Below are positions 46,657-58,087 of a DNA stretch of 64,000 nt, piece after piece (within the stretch, counting starts at the first letter, position 1; every line of letters begins with the position of its first letter). The notes beneath the pieces were generated by a model. The model searched no databases. It had not been told where the DNA came from and saw only the letters and a list, made by a program, of their open reading frames with translations. The DNA is from Macrophomina tecta. Its lineage: Eukaryota; Ascomycota; Dothideomycetes; Botryosphaeriales; Botryosphaeriaceae. The position numbers and the translations under genes are program-made. The stretch lies in contig JAKSGN010000003.1 in the NCBI GenBank assembly GCA_024180945.1, positions 3,286,001 to 3,350,000 of the forward strand, in the 5' to 3' direction.

Positions 46657-47736
46657 TCAGTTCTCGAACGGCAGTCCACTCTCCTGCCTGACGGCTCCGT
46701 AGATGCCAGCAATGTCCCCTCGAGCACCCTTGTGCTTCTGGACCGCCTCGAGCTGCGAATCGATCACCTCGACCGCCCGTATCTTTGCACCGGATGACTC
46801 CGCCAGGCTCAGCGCGTGGCGTGCATCCTTCCTGGCCAAATCGACCTGGAAAAGAGGCTATGGCCAGGCTAATCAGCCGCTGCCGGTCATGGGTCATAAG
46901 GATGACAGCACACTCACCTCTTCACGCTTGTAGTAGTCGCCGGAGCGCATGCGGTTGGAGTAGGCGACATAGGGGCCGGGGAACATGGTCTCGATGAACT
47001 GGTGCAGATTGTCGGTTCCCAGCCCGGACTTCTCGGCCAGCGTGTGCCCCACCGACAGCGCCTCGATCATGTTGAAGATAAAGGTATTGCCGATTATCTT
47101 TAGCAGCGTGGCCTTGCCGTGCGGCTGTCCGCTGAAGTCGATGATGGACTTGCCCATGACGCCGGTCGTGTACGGCTTGACCTTCTCAATCCACGACGCG
47201 TCGCCCGCCAGCACGAAGATCAGCTGGCCTGCGTCGGCCATTGCAGGAGCGCCGAAGACTGATGCCGGTCAGCGTGTGGAAGCTTCTGAGGTGAGGGAGC
47301 CACGCACCTGGGCTGGCGACGAAGCCAGCGCCTTTGGCTGCGATCTTCTTGGCCAGGCCATCGGTGGTCTCGGGATGCACGGTGGAGCAGTCAACGAACA
47401 GCTTGCCCGTCACATCGCCCGCGAGTGCGCGGTCGATGGTCTCGTTGATGGCCTTGTCATCGCCAACGCATGTGAAAATGATGTCGGACTTCTGCACCGC
47501 GGCGCCAACGGTCGACACCACGGTTGACTTGCCCGGCGGAAGCTTGGCAGACAGCTCGTCGGCACGCTTCTGGGTGCGGTTGAAGATGATGAGCGGCTTG
47601 TCTAGATTGCCCCTCTCCACAAGGTTGGAGCACATGCCCTGCCCGCATTTAGTCAGCCACCAGCACATGCACATCCTGTATCCGAGCCTACCCTGCCCAT
47701 GTTGCCGAGGCCAATCCAGGCTAGCTGTGGCGCCAT
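46657..47736 (-). CDS. 3-hydroxyisobutyrate dehydrogenase-like NAD(P)-dependent enzyme
   Basis: Four exons (47736-47692, 47638-47308, 47258-46918, 46845-46657) give 301 residues; introns are 49-72 bp. The N-terminus is a Rossmann dinucleotide fold with GLGNMG (G9, G11, G14). The substrate-binding region has DCSTVHPETT, and the catalytic Lys and its Asn partner sit in LLKIIGN (K179, N183). This is the beta-hydroxyacid dehydrogenase family, which oxidises 3-hydroxyisobutyrate, glyoxylate-type or related small hydroxyacids. There is no obvious mitochondrial presequence, so a cytosolic member with unsettled substrate is possible. It shares a 387-bp divergent promoter region with the N-acetylglutamate synthase gene. 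Confidence 0.85.
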
Positions 47737-48123
47737 TCTGAGTGGTTTGTTTGTATGTATGTAGCACAGAACTGAAAATGCCTCTGAGGGAGAAAACAGC
47801 TCAGTGAGCGAGATGCGGTCGTGAACCAATTGGCGCCGGCGAGGAGCCTATATAGCGCCGCCCGAAACGTGCCAGCGGATGGCGGCAACGGTAGATGACG
47901 TCCCACCTGATGGCGGGGCACATTAATAAGACGCGGCCGCCCTGGGGAATTGGCCCGCGAGCCACTTATCGATAGCGGGCGTCATTTTCGCATTTGCGAC
48001 CCCGGCCTTCGCTCTGCTCAAAGAATTTGACTCACCCCTCACCACCCTCCTTTGCTCCAGCAATGCCCAAGCACCTGCTCTCGCTCTTCGCTCGGGGCAG
48101 TGCCTTCTTCGTGTTATGAGACA
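47737..48123. promoter_or_regulatory. Divergent intergenic region between dehydrogenase and N-acetylglutamate synthase
   Basis: The two start codons face away from each other with 387 bp between them. The region must hold both promoters and leaders. On the plus side it ends in a short upstream ORF. A CCAG at 48057-48060 preceded by a pyrimidine-rich stretch could be the acceptor of a 5' UTR intron. Confidence 0.6.
48063..48119 (+). promoter_or_regulatory. Upstream ORF (18 codons) in the N-acetylglutamate synthase leader
   Basis: An ATG at 48063 opens an 18-codon frame (MPKHLLSLFARGSAFFVL) that stops with TGA at 48117-48119, only four bases before the main ATG at 48124. Ribosomes scanning from the cap would meet it first. 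Such an arrangement usually lowers downstream translation and can be regulatory. Fungal arginine genes include a known peptide-sensing uORF (on the carbamoyl-phosphate synthetase small subunit), but I do not claim this peptide is homologous. Confidence 0.5.
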
Positions 48124-50360
48124 ATGACCGTCCTCCGCTGTGCTCTGACAGCCAGAGCCTCCTCTACCGCCAGCATCCGTCGCTGCGTGAGTGCTTCGCT
48201 TTCCAGAGCTCAACTCCGACTTCGCAACGCGGGAGCCCCAGCTAATTTGCCAACCTCACGTAGCCATCCTCTACAATTGACTCCTCGGCCGCCTTCCAGC
48301 GCCTTCGGCAGCCGTTTCAAGGCTTCGGCAATAGCGTGCGCCCCGATCTGCGGGACGACGATATTGTGACGCCTGTCGACCCAGACCAGGTCGATCATGA
48401 GCGCGAGTTCATTCTCTCCGTTCTCAGCACAAGCGCGACCAAGCGCGATGCCCGTTCGTATCTTGCCCGCTACCAGCCGCAAATTCGCAAGCGACCTGTC
48501 CAGCGCATTCCGAGAAGAAGCGAGCAAGCTGAGCGGACAAGCAAACGGGAGGTGGAAGAGCACAATGGCTGGCGCTTGAAGCAGACCGGTGTGAACTTGG
48601 GCGGCCTATACACTCCGTCCAAGGCCATGCTTGAGAGTCCCGTATTCACCCACCAGGAGTTGCCTGAGGAGACCAATTCCGAGGAGGAGGTTGTGCACCC
48701 TCTACACGTCGCTCTCGTCAAGGTCCGGGCCGTCGACCTATGGGACGAGGCTACGCTACATGGCGTCAGTCTTACCTTGGGCCAGCTCACTCGCCTTGGC
48801 CTGAGTATAGCTGTGGTAGTTGATTGCGACGAGCAAGCTGTACCAGACGCTCCCGAGAAAATCACCAAAGAGTGGCGGGACCGGGCAAATGACCAAGCCG
48901 ATCGTCTCGTCGAGTCCCTCTGCAAGACCACGCCTCAAGGTGCGGTGCGCATCAGTGATGCTCTAAGCAAGTCCGATGTCCAGGAGGAGGTCGCGGGTAA
49001 AGTATATGTGCGCGGTGGCGTTGGCGTTGAATATCCCAATCTCCTGTTGCCACTTCTGCGTGGTGGCAAAATTCCTGTCATTCCACCCATGGCATTCACT
49101 AAAGATGAATTTAAGGTCACTAGAGTCCAACCAGATGATGTCATGCTGGCCCTGACTCGCGAATTTTCTGGCATCAGCAATGTCGCTCAACACCAGGATA
49201 GGGCCGCTTTCCCGGAGGACATCACGCTGGAGCGGGTTATTGTACTTGATCCTCTTGGCGGCATCCCATTTCCAAACCGCGATGACCGGGCCCACGTTTT
49301 CATCAATCTGGAGCAGGAGTACGAGGACATCAGGAGAGACCTTCAGCAGGCCCAAGTTGCCGTATCTCAATCAGAGGATAAGAAGAGCAAAAGCTGGCTT
49401 TCGAATTCACTTGCCAGATTTTCGAAGCGTGAACTTGCCTCCTTACCTCCCGTGAATCCCAGGATTTTGGGCTCTCCAGACAAGCCCCTCCGCCACCTGA
49501 AGAATCTGGACCTAGTACAGCGGACGCTGGCCTTGCTCCCGCCCGCATCTTCCGCTCTGATTCTTACTCCCGCCGAGGCAGCCATCTCAGCTAAGCCCTC
49601 GGATCCCTCCACTCCTGGCGTCCGTACTCGACGGCAGAAGAACCCCTTGATCCACAATTTGCTCACCGACAAACCCATGGTGTCCTCCTCCCATCCGGAC
49701 TCCCCTCTTGCGCAGATTCCGTCGATCATGCCCGCTACCTTTGTCAAACGCGGCATGCCCGTTACCATGATCCCTAACCCTAACACAGAGCCGTGGAGGC
49801 CTCCGGAGCCAGGTCAGCCGACGTTAGACCTCACTGATCCCCGCATCGATTTCTCTCGACTCATAACCCTCATTGAAGACTCGTTCGGCCGCAAACTCGA
49901 CGTTGACCACTACCTCGAGCGGATCAAGAACAAGCTCGCCGGTGTCATCATAGCAGGCGAGTACGAAGGCGGCGCTATCTTAACCTGGGAATACCCGCCA
50001 GATTTGATCGGCCCCAACGGCGAGCGCATCCCTCGCCCGCCTGTTCCATATCTCGACAAATTCGCAGTTCTCAAGCGCTCCCAGGGTTCGGGTGGCGTAG
50101 CGGATATTGTTTTCAAGTCAATGGTGCGGACTTGCTTCCCGGACGGTGTCGTGTGGAGGAGCAGGCGGGACAATCCGGTGAACAAATGGTATTTTGAAAG
50201 AAGTACGGGAACGCTGAAACTGGATGCCTGGGACCAGACGAAGTGGACAATGTTCTGGACGACGGAGGATGTCGAGAAGGATCCGTTGAGGTGGCGGGAT
50301 TATCAGGAGGTTTGTAGGGGCATTGTGGCGAGTTGGATGGATAAGAAACCTCCGGATTAA
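48124..50360 (+). CDS. ARG2: N-acetylglutamate synthase (amino-acid acetyltransferase), mitochondrial
   Basis: Two exons (48124-48186 and 48264-50360) give 719 residues, the usual size for the fungal enzyme. It makes N-acetylglutamate from glutamate and acetyl-CoA, the first step of ornithine and arginine synthesis. The N-terminus (MTVLRCALTARASSTASIRR) is Arg-rich and free of acidic residues, as expected of a mitochondrial presequence. An amino-acid-kinase-like region follows, with PLHVALVKVRAVD and VIVLDPLGGIPFPNRDDRAH. The C-terminal NAT domain contains IDFSRLITLIEDSFGRKL, AGVIIAGEYEGGAILTWE, YLDKFAVLKRSQGSGGVADI and WYFERSTGTL. The 77-bp intron has a GTGAGT donor and TAG acceptor. The symbol follows yeast usage; the Neurospora gene called arg-2 is a different enzyme. 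Confidence 0.92.
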
Positions 50361-50636
50361 TGTGGTGCGAAGGACTGTGAAGTCGCTATTGCGAGCCGTC
50401 TTTCTCGTCCGCTGTCGGACCTAGTTGTCTAACTTAGGTGTCAAGCTCCCTTGACGATGCGTGGGATTCAAGTGTAGAGAAAAAGGGTATCAGTCTTTAC
50501 TAATTTCTTTGCGTTATTGCTGTTGTCCCTTTCTCTATCAAGTGTTGCACGGCTTTTGGTACTCTAGGAGCTACGCCATCCGCTTGTGACAGGATTGGGT
50601 GGCTTTTGCCCATGTTTCTGTCCTCATCCACGCTTC

Positions 50637-51270
50637 TCAATCTCCCTTTCTCTTCCGTGCTGGTGCTTGATCGCTGGTCCTGACCGTCACCATCCCTACG
50701 CTCAGCATGCTCGTCTGCTCCGATGTACCCGAGTCGGTCTATAAGTCACATGCACAATCGAGCCATCCTCCTTCGGGCATTCCTTCTCCGTCGCAAGACC
50801 ACAGTGGTTCGACTTACCAGTCTAATGCTCTCATCGCTGACCTCCAAGAACTCCTCGCTCTCCGCGATCCGCTCCAAGCTCTCCCTCAGGCGCTCCGGGT
50901 GTATGACAACCGCTTTCTGCAATCCAGCGTGAACAAGGCTTCCCCACCCTCTTACCTCCTATACCCCTACCCGCCCCACATAGGGGATGCCATCGTGCAA
51001 TTCTTCCGCAGCGTCGCGGTGGGCTTTTTTCGCAATTCGCCATTAGCTACTTTCCCTGCCGAGAGGCTGGCGGAAAGGGCGTTTACGTGGACTTACGAAG
51101 ATTTTCATGTAGGGCCGGTTCTGCAGACGCGCGAAGATCAGGGCGAGCGGGTTGCGCTCCGTGGTCGGGATGCGTTGGCCTTTGTAGATGGGTGGGGAGT
51201 TGAAGGTTGATATAGACGTCCTCGGGGTTGGGGGCCGTGGCTGGGAGGGGGCCGGGCGAGGGGTGCTCAT
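50637..51270 (-). CDS. Small conserved-looking protein of unknown function (145 aa, four exons)
   Basis: I assembled four minus-strand exons: 51270-51087, 51023-50971, 50916-50818 and 50738-50637. All join in phase, with introns of 63, 54 and 79 bp. Donors are GTAAAC, GTAGGG and GTAAGT; acceptors are AAG (with a CTAAT branch), CAG and TAG. The protein starts with a Pro/Thr-rich stretch, then ERNPLALIFARLQNRPYMKI, a middle HRDAAEELHDGIPYVGR, a strongly helical IHPERLRESLERIAESEEFL and a basic RKRKGD end. I do not recognise the family; no signal or membrane segment is seen. The first donor is uncertain because a better GTAAGT lies ten bases earlier but breaks phase. A 167-codon plus-strand frame overlaps all of this and is the main alternative. 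The gene is convergent with ARG2. Confidence 0.45.
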
Positions 51271-51359
51271 GGTGGCGGCGCTGGGGTGAGAGAGGGCGGA
51301 GAGGCAGGTTTGGTTATGCCAAAGGGGGGCTAGGGAGAGGCAGAGCATGGCCGGGGAGG

Positions 51360-52890
51360 CGCAGACGGTAGGCTCCTAGCTCAATCGTTCATTCATGTGT
51401 GCCTTCTTTCAGGCCATGAAATTTCTTGTCTGTTTCTTCTTTCAATGTATGCGAAACGGCCGCCGGGAGAAGGGCACTCCCAATGCCCTTTGGCGGGGGA
51501 GGGTTTCGAGAAGAACAACAAGTTAATCATCAAAGCATCGTTTATCCGGATCCAAAAATTCTCTGTCAATACTGCGCATAATCTTTTCCCTGACTCAATT
51601 TACTCAATCCGCATTAGCTTTTGTGATAACGCGACTATTATCGAAGCATTGGAAGATGCTGAAGCTTTGAGACCGTACTTACAGCACCCAGAGCGGGTAA
51701 TCGAAGAATCTCCTGTGTGGCAGACGAAAGCCTGTACCCAAAATGTTGCTCCGCCCTGATATCTCCCAACAGGTTTCTTGTTATGTCCTTTCGACCTTGG
51801 ACTCCAACTGGGATCTTTGTATAGTTTATTGCTCTCAAAATCGGCGGGGTTTGTGAACATTTCGTAGCGTCTCTTGAAGCGTTCTGTTACTGAATTGAAA
51901 GCTGTCCCTCAGCGGACAAAAATGGGTGCTGTATAAAAATTATGTCATAGAAGCAGTTAACGAGGTTGATCACAGCTATATGGGAAAGCCTATAATTGAA
52001 TAAGGTCCACGCAAGACGATCTATTGATGAAATGTCAATTACGGTTGTGCTTTGAACATTCTGAGACTCTTTAGCAATGTCAAGCGAGAAATAGAAGATT
52101 CCGTAACGGGCATGGACGCGTTATTAATATAGGCCATACATGGGTCTATAATCGTAGAGAGGGGCGGGAGGTTAGGTCAAGACACTAATTTTGAAGAGAG
52201 AAGGCCTAAGTTCAGCTATATACTCCGAGGAAGCTATTTGACGTTTATTACGCTATACCCAGATCAACGCGGCTTTAAGCCGGTTTAGAGTGGGAGCCGT
52301 GCCGGATAGCAGGGCCATTTAGGGGCGGATACGAGTCAATAGTCTCGGCCGCCTTGCCTGGTGCCACCATCGCATTGTAACCGGCAAAAGGGATGAAATA
52401 AGCCATCACCCTCGGCTCTGCGAACTACGGGGTCCAGCGAAAACAACACCGTTATCAACATATAACACGCGGCTCACGGAGAGTTTAAGCATTCGTCCGG
52501 ACGTGGATATCGTTGAAATTGAAGACATTCATGCCCGGACGAGTGCTTCAACTCCCCATGGCCTATTCATTCCAAGGGCAACCCATTCTTGTGCCTCACT
52601 ATGCCGGCAGAACTCGCACCGTCCGACGTCATGGCCTGGATATGTCCGGTGGGAGGAAGGCGAGATGTCTGCTAAAGGAAACTCCGCCGCACGCAAGTCA
52701 GTTTTACCGCCTCGCAAAGATACCCCGCACCCAGCATCCCGTGAGATCTAATAGCGAAACCCCACACGCCGGCCAGGGTTTTTGAGTGCATCCGTACTCA
52801 GCAGGGAAATGATCGTCAGGTCCACCGGCGTTTCCGCCAAAAGCTCGTCATCTGCGCCCCAGATTCCGGGAGAATTCAGCAATGCTGGGC
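51360..52890. other. Long stretch without a supported gene
   Basis: Only short frames occur. The part from about 51850 to 52300 is AT-richer than its surroundings and rich in TA steps, as in decayed repetitive DNA, but I cannot identify an element, terminal repeats or a target duplication. The end is the promoter of the GH43-like gene. Confidence 0.4.
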
Positions 52891-52899
52891 CAATGATGC

Positions 52900-52910
52900 G
52901 CATATAAAGA
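52900..52910 (+). promoter_or_regulatory. TATA box of the GH43-like gene
   Basis: GCATATAAAGA lies about 70 bases before the ATG at 52973, a normal core promoter position. Confidence 0.55.
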
Positions 52911-52972
52911 GAAATGTAGGTAAGGACCGGTTCGCTCTCCGTGGGTTCTCTTGTTCAAGTCTCTCAAACATC

Positions 52973-54080
52973 ATGCGCTCGTTTCGCTCCACCATTCGCG
53001 TTCTCGCATCCTGCGCCGCAACTCTTGCGGTAGCCGCTCCATTCGAGAGCCTGTCCGTAAGACAGGCGGAAACCGACAAAGTCGGCTATCTGGCAGTCTA
53101 TTGGAAGACGAATGAGACGGGCGTATTTTTCGCCCTCAGTACCAATGACGACCCCCTTGCCTTCACCGACATCAACGGCGGGAAACCAATCTTCGTTCCT
53201 ACTCTGGGCCAAAAGACCGTGCGGGATGTTTCCCTGATCCCTGGCAGCGGCGAAGATGAGGCGACAAAATGGTATCTCATTGCAACTGACCTGAACATTA
53301 ACGATGTGGGTGTCACTGAGCGCCGCCAAAACATAATTCTGACCGTCTCCAGTATTCGTCATGGGATGCGGCTTCGGCGAACGGTTCCAAGGCACTTCTG
53401 GTCTGGGACAGCACGGACCTGATCAACTGGACCGACGAGCGGCTCATCACCGTCGAGGATGACACCGCCGGAATGGTCTGGGCTCCTGACGCAATCTGGG
53501 ATCCATCCGAGGGCAAATACCTCGTACATTGGGCGTCAAAGTTCGTAAGTCGTACCGGACTACGTACGTGGTGTGCACAGAAATCTGACATCCTTTTTAG
53601 TTTGCTGAGAATGACACGGCGCACGCCAATGGCGCGATCACGAACACAACGATCCAGTACGCCCACACGAGCGACTTCCAAACGTTCACCGCACCCCAGA
53701 CGTACCTCGACCTTACTCCGGAGAACGTCATCGATCTGGCATTCCTCAAGATCAACGACACCGCTTATGTTCGTCAATATGTCACTGATGGCGTTCTCAC
53801 AGACGTCGGATACGATGGGCTTTTTGGCTCCTTTCAGGTTGTCGGAGAGAAGATCTCTGGCTATGAAGGCCCTTACCCATTCTGGGATAACACGAACCAT
53901 AGCCAGGCGTATCTGTATACAGACAAGGTTGGCGGTGATGCTGGAATTAGAGGATTTGGACCTTCCGACCCGACGACCGGATTATGGGTGCAGGACACCT
54001 CGGTGGATCTTACTTATATGCGACACGGGTCTGTACTCGCCCTGACACAGGAGCAATACGATGCACTCTCTGCTCTCTGA
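52973..54080 (+). CDS. Secreted GH43-like five-bladed beta-propeller protein
   Basis: Three exons (52973-53305, 53353-53544, 53601-54080) give 334 residues; introns are 47 and 56 bp with CTGAC branches. An apparent frame break near 53350 is resolved by intron 1, which restores TDLNINDYSSWDAAS. Residues 1-22 are a signal peptide. The propeller is recognised from LLVWDSTDLINWTDERLI, MVWAPDAIWDP and GYEGPYPFWDN, the last carrying the Glu expected as general acid in GH43 (arabinanase/xylosidase) enzymes. The usual N-terminal catalytic Asp is not evident in VGYLAVYWKTN, so activity is uncertain. The end, MRHGSVLALTQEQYDAL, is typical of this fungal subgroup. A role on arabinose- or xylose-containing wall polymers is inferred. 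Confidence 0.8.
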
Positions 54081-54089
54081 GGGACCTGG

Positions 54090-55460
54090 GGATGCGAGCT
54101 GGATCAAAATCTTTCTCTATTATGAATAATTGGAAAGCCGTAAAGAATTGCGTTCGCGTGAAAAGCATATGATACAACCCCGCCAAATGAGTTCAGGTAT
54201 GGGCTGGACTATTGGCTACAGTTGTTAGAACCTCCACATGCCATTCCAACACCTTTCTGGTCACAGCTACATTTGCTTCCGTATTGCTTCGTACAGTGCT
54301 AGCAAGGGTCGGGTTTAATGGTCACTCTCGCGAAAAAGAGAGGCCGGGGCACGGTTTTGATGTAACAGGTCACCCTGGGACGGCAGAAGGCATGGGAGTT
54401 GAAGTAGTCATCTGGACGTAAATGTACTAAGGTTGAGGAACCTTTACATCCAGCCGACTGCTTCACCTCCCTATATAATATCGGTGCTTCTACTTCTCGA
54501 GCTTCTCCCATGCAATTTCCGGCAGTGCACACGTAAGCCGAACTTTTGCCAGCACTTTATGTGCCCATCGCAAAAAGGGATGCATACTCCGCCCTCCAAC
54601 GGCTTGGCGCGGGTAGCGGTAGGTTTTGGAGTCTCTACTTTATCTTCTGCGCATCGCTGCAAAGGTTTCCTTGGTGATTTGCGGCACGAGGGTGTTTCAG
54701 TGTCACAGATGCCCGTGTGCCGCGTGACTCTGCTTTCTTTCCGCATGCGAGCGAAGCCCAACCAGCCTGAGGACAATGCACCATCCAGTTCGCACTTTGC
54801 TGATAGCATTGAGATCGGCCGGGAAAGATCGGAACTGGAAGGGGCTGAGTATGAGAAGTAACTCACAGACGCTGACTCTTCTACTCTTTGCTCCTGAGAA
54901 AATGAATATCAGCGGGCAAATCTTGCCTGCGACACGGTGAGACTGGGTTGCAGGTGGGGGGTGGTGGGAGCCATATCCGCACGAGATTCGGGATGCCGCA
55001 CAAGAAGAAACTGTCCGGCCCGTCGACATGGGTTGTCTCCGGGGCGCCATATTATATCGATTCTCTGCAAGTTGTCCGGTCAGACCATCTGCTACGTAAT
55101 AGGCGTGCCCTGAGGATCGGGGCCCCGTGGCACAACCCTTAGATGCGGTTTCATTGGCCGCAATCCCTGCTCGACTCGTCATTCTCGTGTTCTTATCTCG
55201 CTGAAAAGGTAATCAGCGCGTGTTTCAGGCGCAACTCTCCGCAATTGCAGCCGCTAACGCCGAGCCGCTAAGCCTTTGGCTCCGGAAGCTTGTCATGCTT
55301 GTCTGCATTAGAAATGACGCTCCCCACCTTCCTGATCTGGCAGGTGAAAATGGTCAACACGGACCTGAAGGGCCAGCTTTTGAGGCAATATTTAATCTGT
55401 TTCTTTCTCGCAGTATGCCGGTCGGCAAGCAGGAGCAAACACTGCCTCCGGGCGCAAAAC
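54090..55460. other. Stretch without a supported gene
   Basis: Frames of up to about 140 codons occur on both strands around 54430-54870, but neither shows a domain, and their compositions are mirror images of one another. The last 100 bases include AATATTTAAT near 55387 and probably form the promoter of the protease gene. Confidence 0.45.
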
Positions 55461-55470
55461 CGTCTGAATC

Positions 55471-57553
55471 ATGCGAGCCTCGTTCTTCCTCGGCATTGCG
55501 GCTTGCTGCCGGCTCATTGCGGCCGCTCCATCATCTCCTGGCCACTTTGTTGTTCATGAGAAACGCAATGGCCACCCGCACGAATGGACCAAGCGCGACC
55601 GAGCTCATGGAGATCAGATTCTGCCAATTCGCATAGGTCTCCAACAGCGCAACCTGCATCTGGCCGACGAATACCTACAGGACGTCTCGGATCCCGCGTC
55701 CCCGAATTTCGGCAAGCACTGGAGCGCTGAGAAGGTGTCAAAGACATTTGCCCCAAGCCGAGAAGCAACGAACAGCGTCACTAAGTGGCTGCAAGATTCA
55801 GGCATCGATCCTTCCAGAATCACATATTCTGCGGGTAAGTCATGTTTGCGCAATGAAGGGGCGGTGGCGGAGAGACTTGTGCACTTTTTTTTCCTCTCTT
55901 TTTATCCTTTTCGATAACAGCAAGCTGACAGCTTCCAGGACGCAATTGGGTCCAGTTCAATGGCACCGTCGATGAGGCTGAGCGCTTATTCAACACACAG
56001 TACCATTTCTTCGAGCACAAGGAAACGGGTGGATACCGCATTGCCTGTGATGAGTACCATTTGCCTCAGCACATCCAGCAGCACGTGGACTTTGCGATGC
56101 CTACCATTCAGCTTGATGGCCTTCGGCCTGTTGCGAACCTGAACATTGCTCGTGCCGCCGCACTAACGCCTCTGAACCTCACTGGCCTGACCGGAACCCA
56201 GAACTGCGACAGGCTAATCACCATTGACTGTCTCCGCGATCTGTACAAATTCTCATTTCTGAACTCCAGCATTGCTGGAAACGAAATGGGCATCGGCGAA
56301 TGGGCAGACTATCTCTATAACCCAGATCTTGTACCTTTCTTCGAGCACTGGACATCGCCAAAGATCCCGAGTGACACGGTGCCGGAATTCATCAGCATTG
56401 ACGGCGGCAAGCCCTCCAATATCACACAAGCAGAAGCTGGAACCGTCATTGAGTCAGCCTTGGACTTTCAAACTGCTTACTCCATAATCTGGCCACAGAA
56501 GCTTCGTCTGTACCAGGTTGGTGATGGGGTGAACGTCGACAGTGTGGGCACGTTCAACATTTTCCTCGACGCGCTCGACGCTAGCTACTGTACCTACGAG
56601 GGCGGCGATGCGCCATATGTGGACCCAGCCTATCCAGATCCCAACCTCGGCGGATACACTGGTCCCCTGCAATGCGGCGGTGCGCCCATCTCCAACGTTT
56701 ATTCGTTCTCCTACAACCAGATCGAAGCCGCCCTCCCCGAATTCTACCAACGACGGCAGTGCAACGAATGGATGAAGCTCGGGCTGCAGGGCGTCAGCGT
56801 CCTCTTCGCCAGCGGCGACTCCGGTGTTGCAAACCGATACAACGCCGGCTACGAGAACAGCTGTCTCAACGCCGACGAGCTCTACGTCGACGTCAATGGT
56901 ACAAGGTTCTCTCCCGCCTTCCCCTGCAACTGTCCTTACGTCACCGTCGGTATGTGCGATCCTTAAGCCCCCACTGCACGCCTCCACTAACAGCCCCCAA
57001 AGTCGGCGCCACCCAGCTCCTCGACGGCACCATCGAAGGCGGCGAGCGTGCCGTCTCCGATCCGGACAAAACCAACCCCAAAGAAGACTACTACAGCGGC
57101 GGCGGCTTCTCCAACATCTTCTCCCTCCCCTCCTACCAAAAAGACGCCGTGAACGGCTACCTGCAAAACTACCCGCCGCCCTACGACTCCAAGACGTACA
57201 ACAACAGCGGCACGTCGCGCGCGTACCCGGACGTCGCGGCGCTGGGCCTCAACATCACGACCGTCTACCTCAACCGCACGTACGGCGTCGGCGGCACGTC
57301 CGCCAGCACGCCCATCGTCGCGTCGCTCGTCAACTTGCTCAACGAGGAGCGCTACCAGGCGGGCAAGGGGCCGGTGGGCTTCCTGAACCCGATTTTCTAT
57401 GCCCACCCCGAAGCGTTCAATGATGTTACGGTGGGCGGGAACCCGGGGTGTGGGACGGACGGGTTTGCGGCGCAGCCTGGGTGGGATCCGGTGACCGGGT
57501 TGGGGACGCCGGATTATCAAAAGCTGAAGAAAATCTTCTTGGATTTGCCGTAA
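55471..57553 (+). CDS. Secreted sedolisin (S53) serine-carboxyl peptidase
   Basis: Three exons (55471-55834, 55939-56949, 57003-57553) give 641 residues; introns are 104 and 53 bp. A signal peptide spans residues 1-19. The propeptide is of the pro-kumamolisin type (SPNFGKHWSAEKVSKTFAPS). The catalytic domain has the Glu/Asp pair in IESALDF (E293, D297), the oxyanion Asp in SGDSG (D415) and the nucleophile in GGTSAST (S558). The calcium-site end is GWDPVTGLGTPDY. Sedolisins of this layout are acid-active tripeptidyl or endopeptidases secreted by fungi. Several N-glycosylation sites are present, for example NLTG, NGTR, NITT and NRTY. All active-site residues are intact. The specificity subtype cannot be decided. 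Confidence 0.9.
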
Positions 57554-57854
57554 TGAGAAGGTGTTGGTTGGAGGAGGAGGCGGCTTGCATGCAACTGTGG
57601 GCTGACGGTGGGTGTGCTAAAATAGGACGAGCTGTGTTCAGCTCTTGAGATCCAGCGTGTGCTTGTTTGGGAGATGTGCATGATGTGGCTTTGGAGGATC
57701 GCCTACGCTTGGGTCTGTGACTGGATCCTTGGCCACGAGATTGCTGACGCTCTCGGGAAGACCCGTAGCGTATTGGCTTGCTTCGACAATGTTGATGGTC
57801 AGACCAAATAAGCGATCCCCGCAGAAGCACGAGTTTGTCCAATGAGAAAGGAGC

Positions 57855-57871
57855 TTTTTTTTTTTTTTTTT
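57855..57871. repeat. Poly-T tract (17 T)
   Basis: A run of 17 T lies in the convergent spacer between the protease gene and the CFEM-like gene. It may be the copy of a polyadenylated tail or a simple slippage tract; no flanking duplication was seen. Confidence 0.85.
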
Positions 57872-58087
57872 GGGTTATGGGCATGCACCCACTTCTCCGA
57901 AGCCACAGCTCACAGCCGTTGAAACCGCACGCATAGGTTTGAGGTTGCTTTTTCAAACTTTTGGCGCATCTCAAAAAATGCTCTCATATCGGCAACTATT
58001 TTTATTGGAAAGCCAGTGCCCCATCATTTTATTTCCCCCCACCATTTCGTTAATTTTGTTATATATATCAAGCGGAGACCTCAATCT

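Noticed and set aside
49770..49790. CCCTAACCCTAAC telomere-like string
   Set aside because: It has only two units and lies inside the N-acetylglutamate synthase coding sequence, encoding part of a conserved region.
50707..51210. A 167-codon plus-strand frame
   Set aside because: It overlaps a minus-strand gene model with three phase-consistent introns and more protein-like segments. The plus frame has no domain, and its Pro/Ser-rich start looks like a shadow.
51850..52300. AT-richer tract considered as a mutated transposon
   Set aside because: No terminal repeats, target-site duplication or transposase or polymerase motif could be found by eye.
53300..53400. Apparent frameshift in the GH43-like gene
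   Set aside because: A 47-bp intron (GTGGGT donor, CTGAC branch, CCAG acceptor) restores the frame exactly and gives the expected NINDYSSWDAAS junction.
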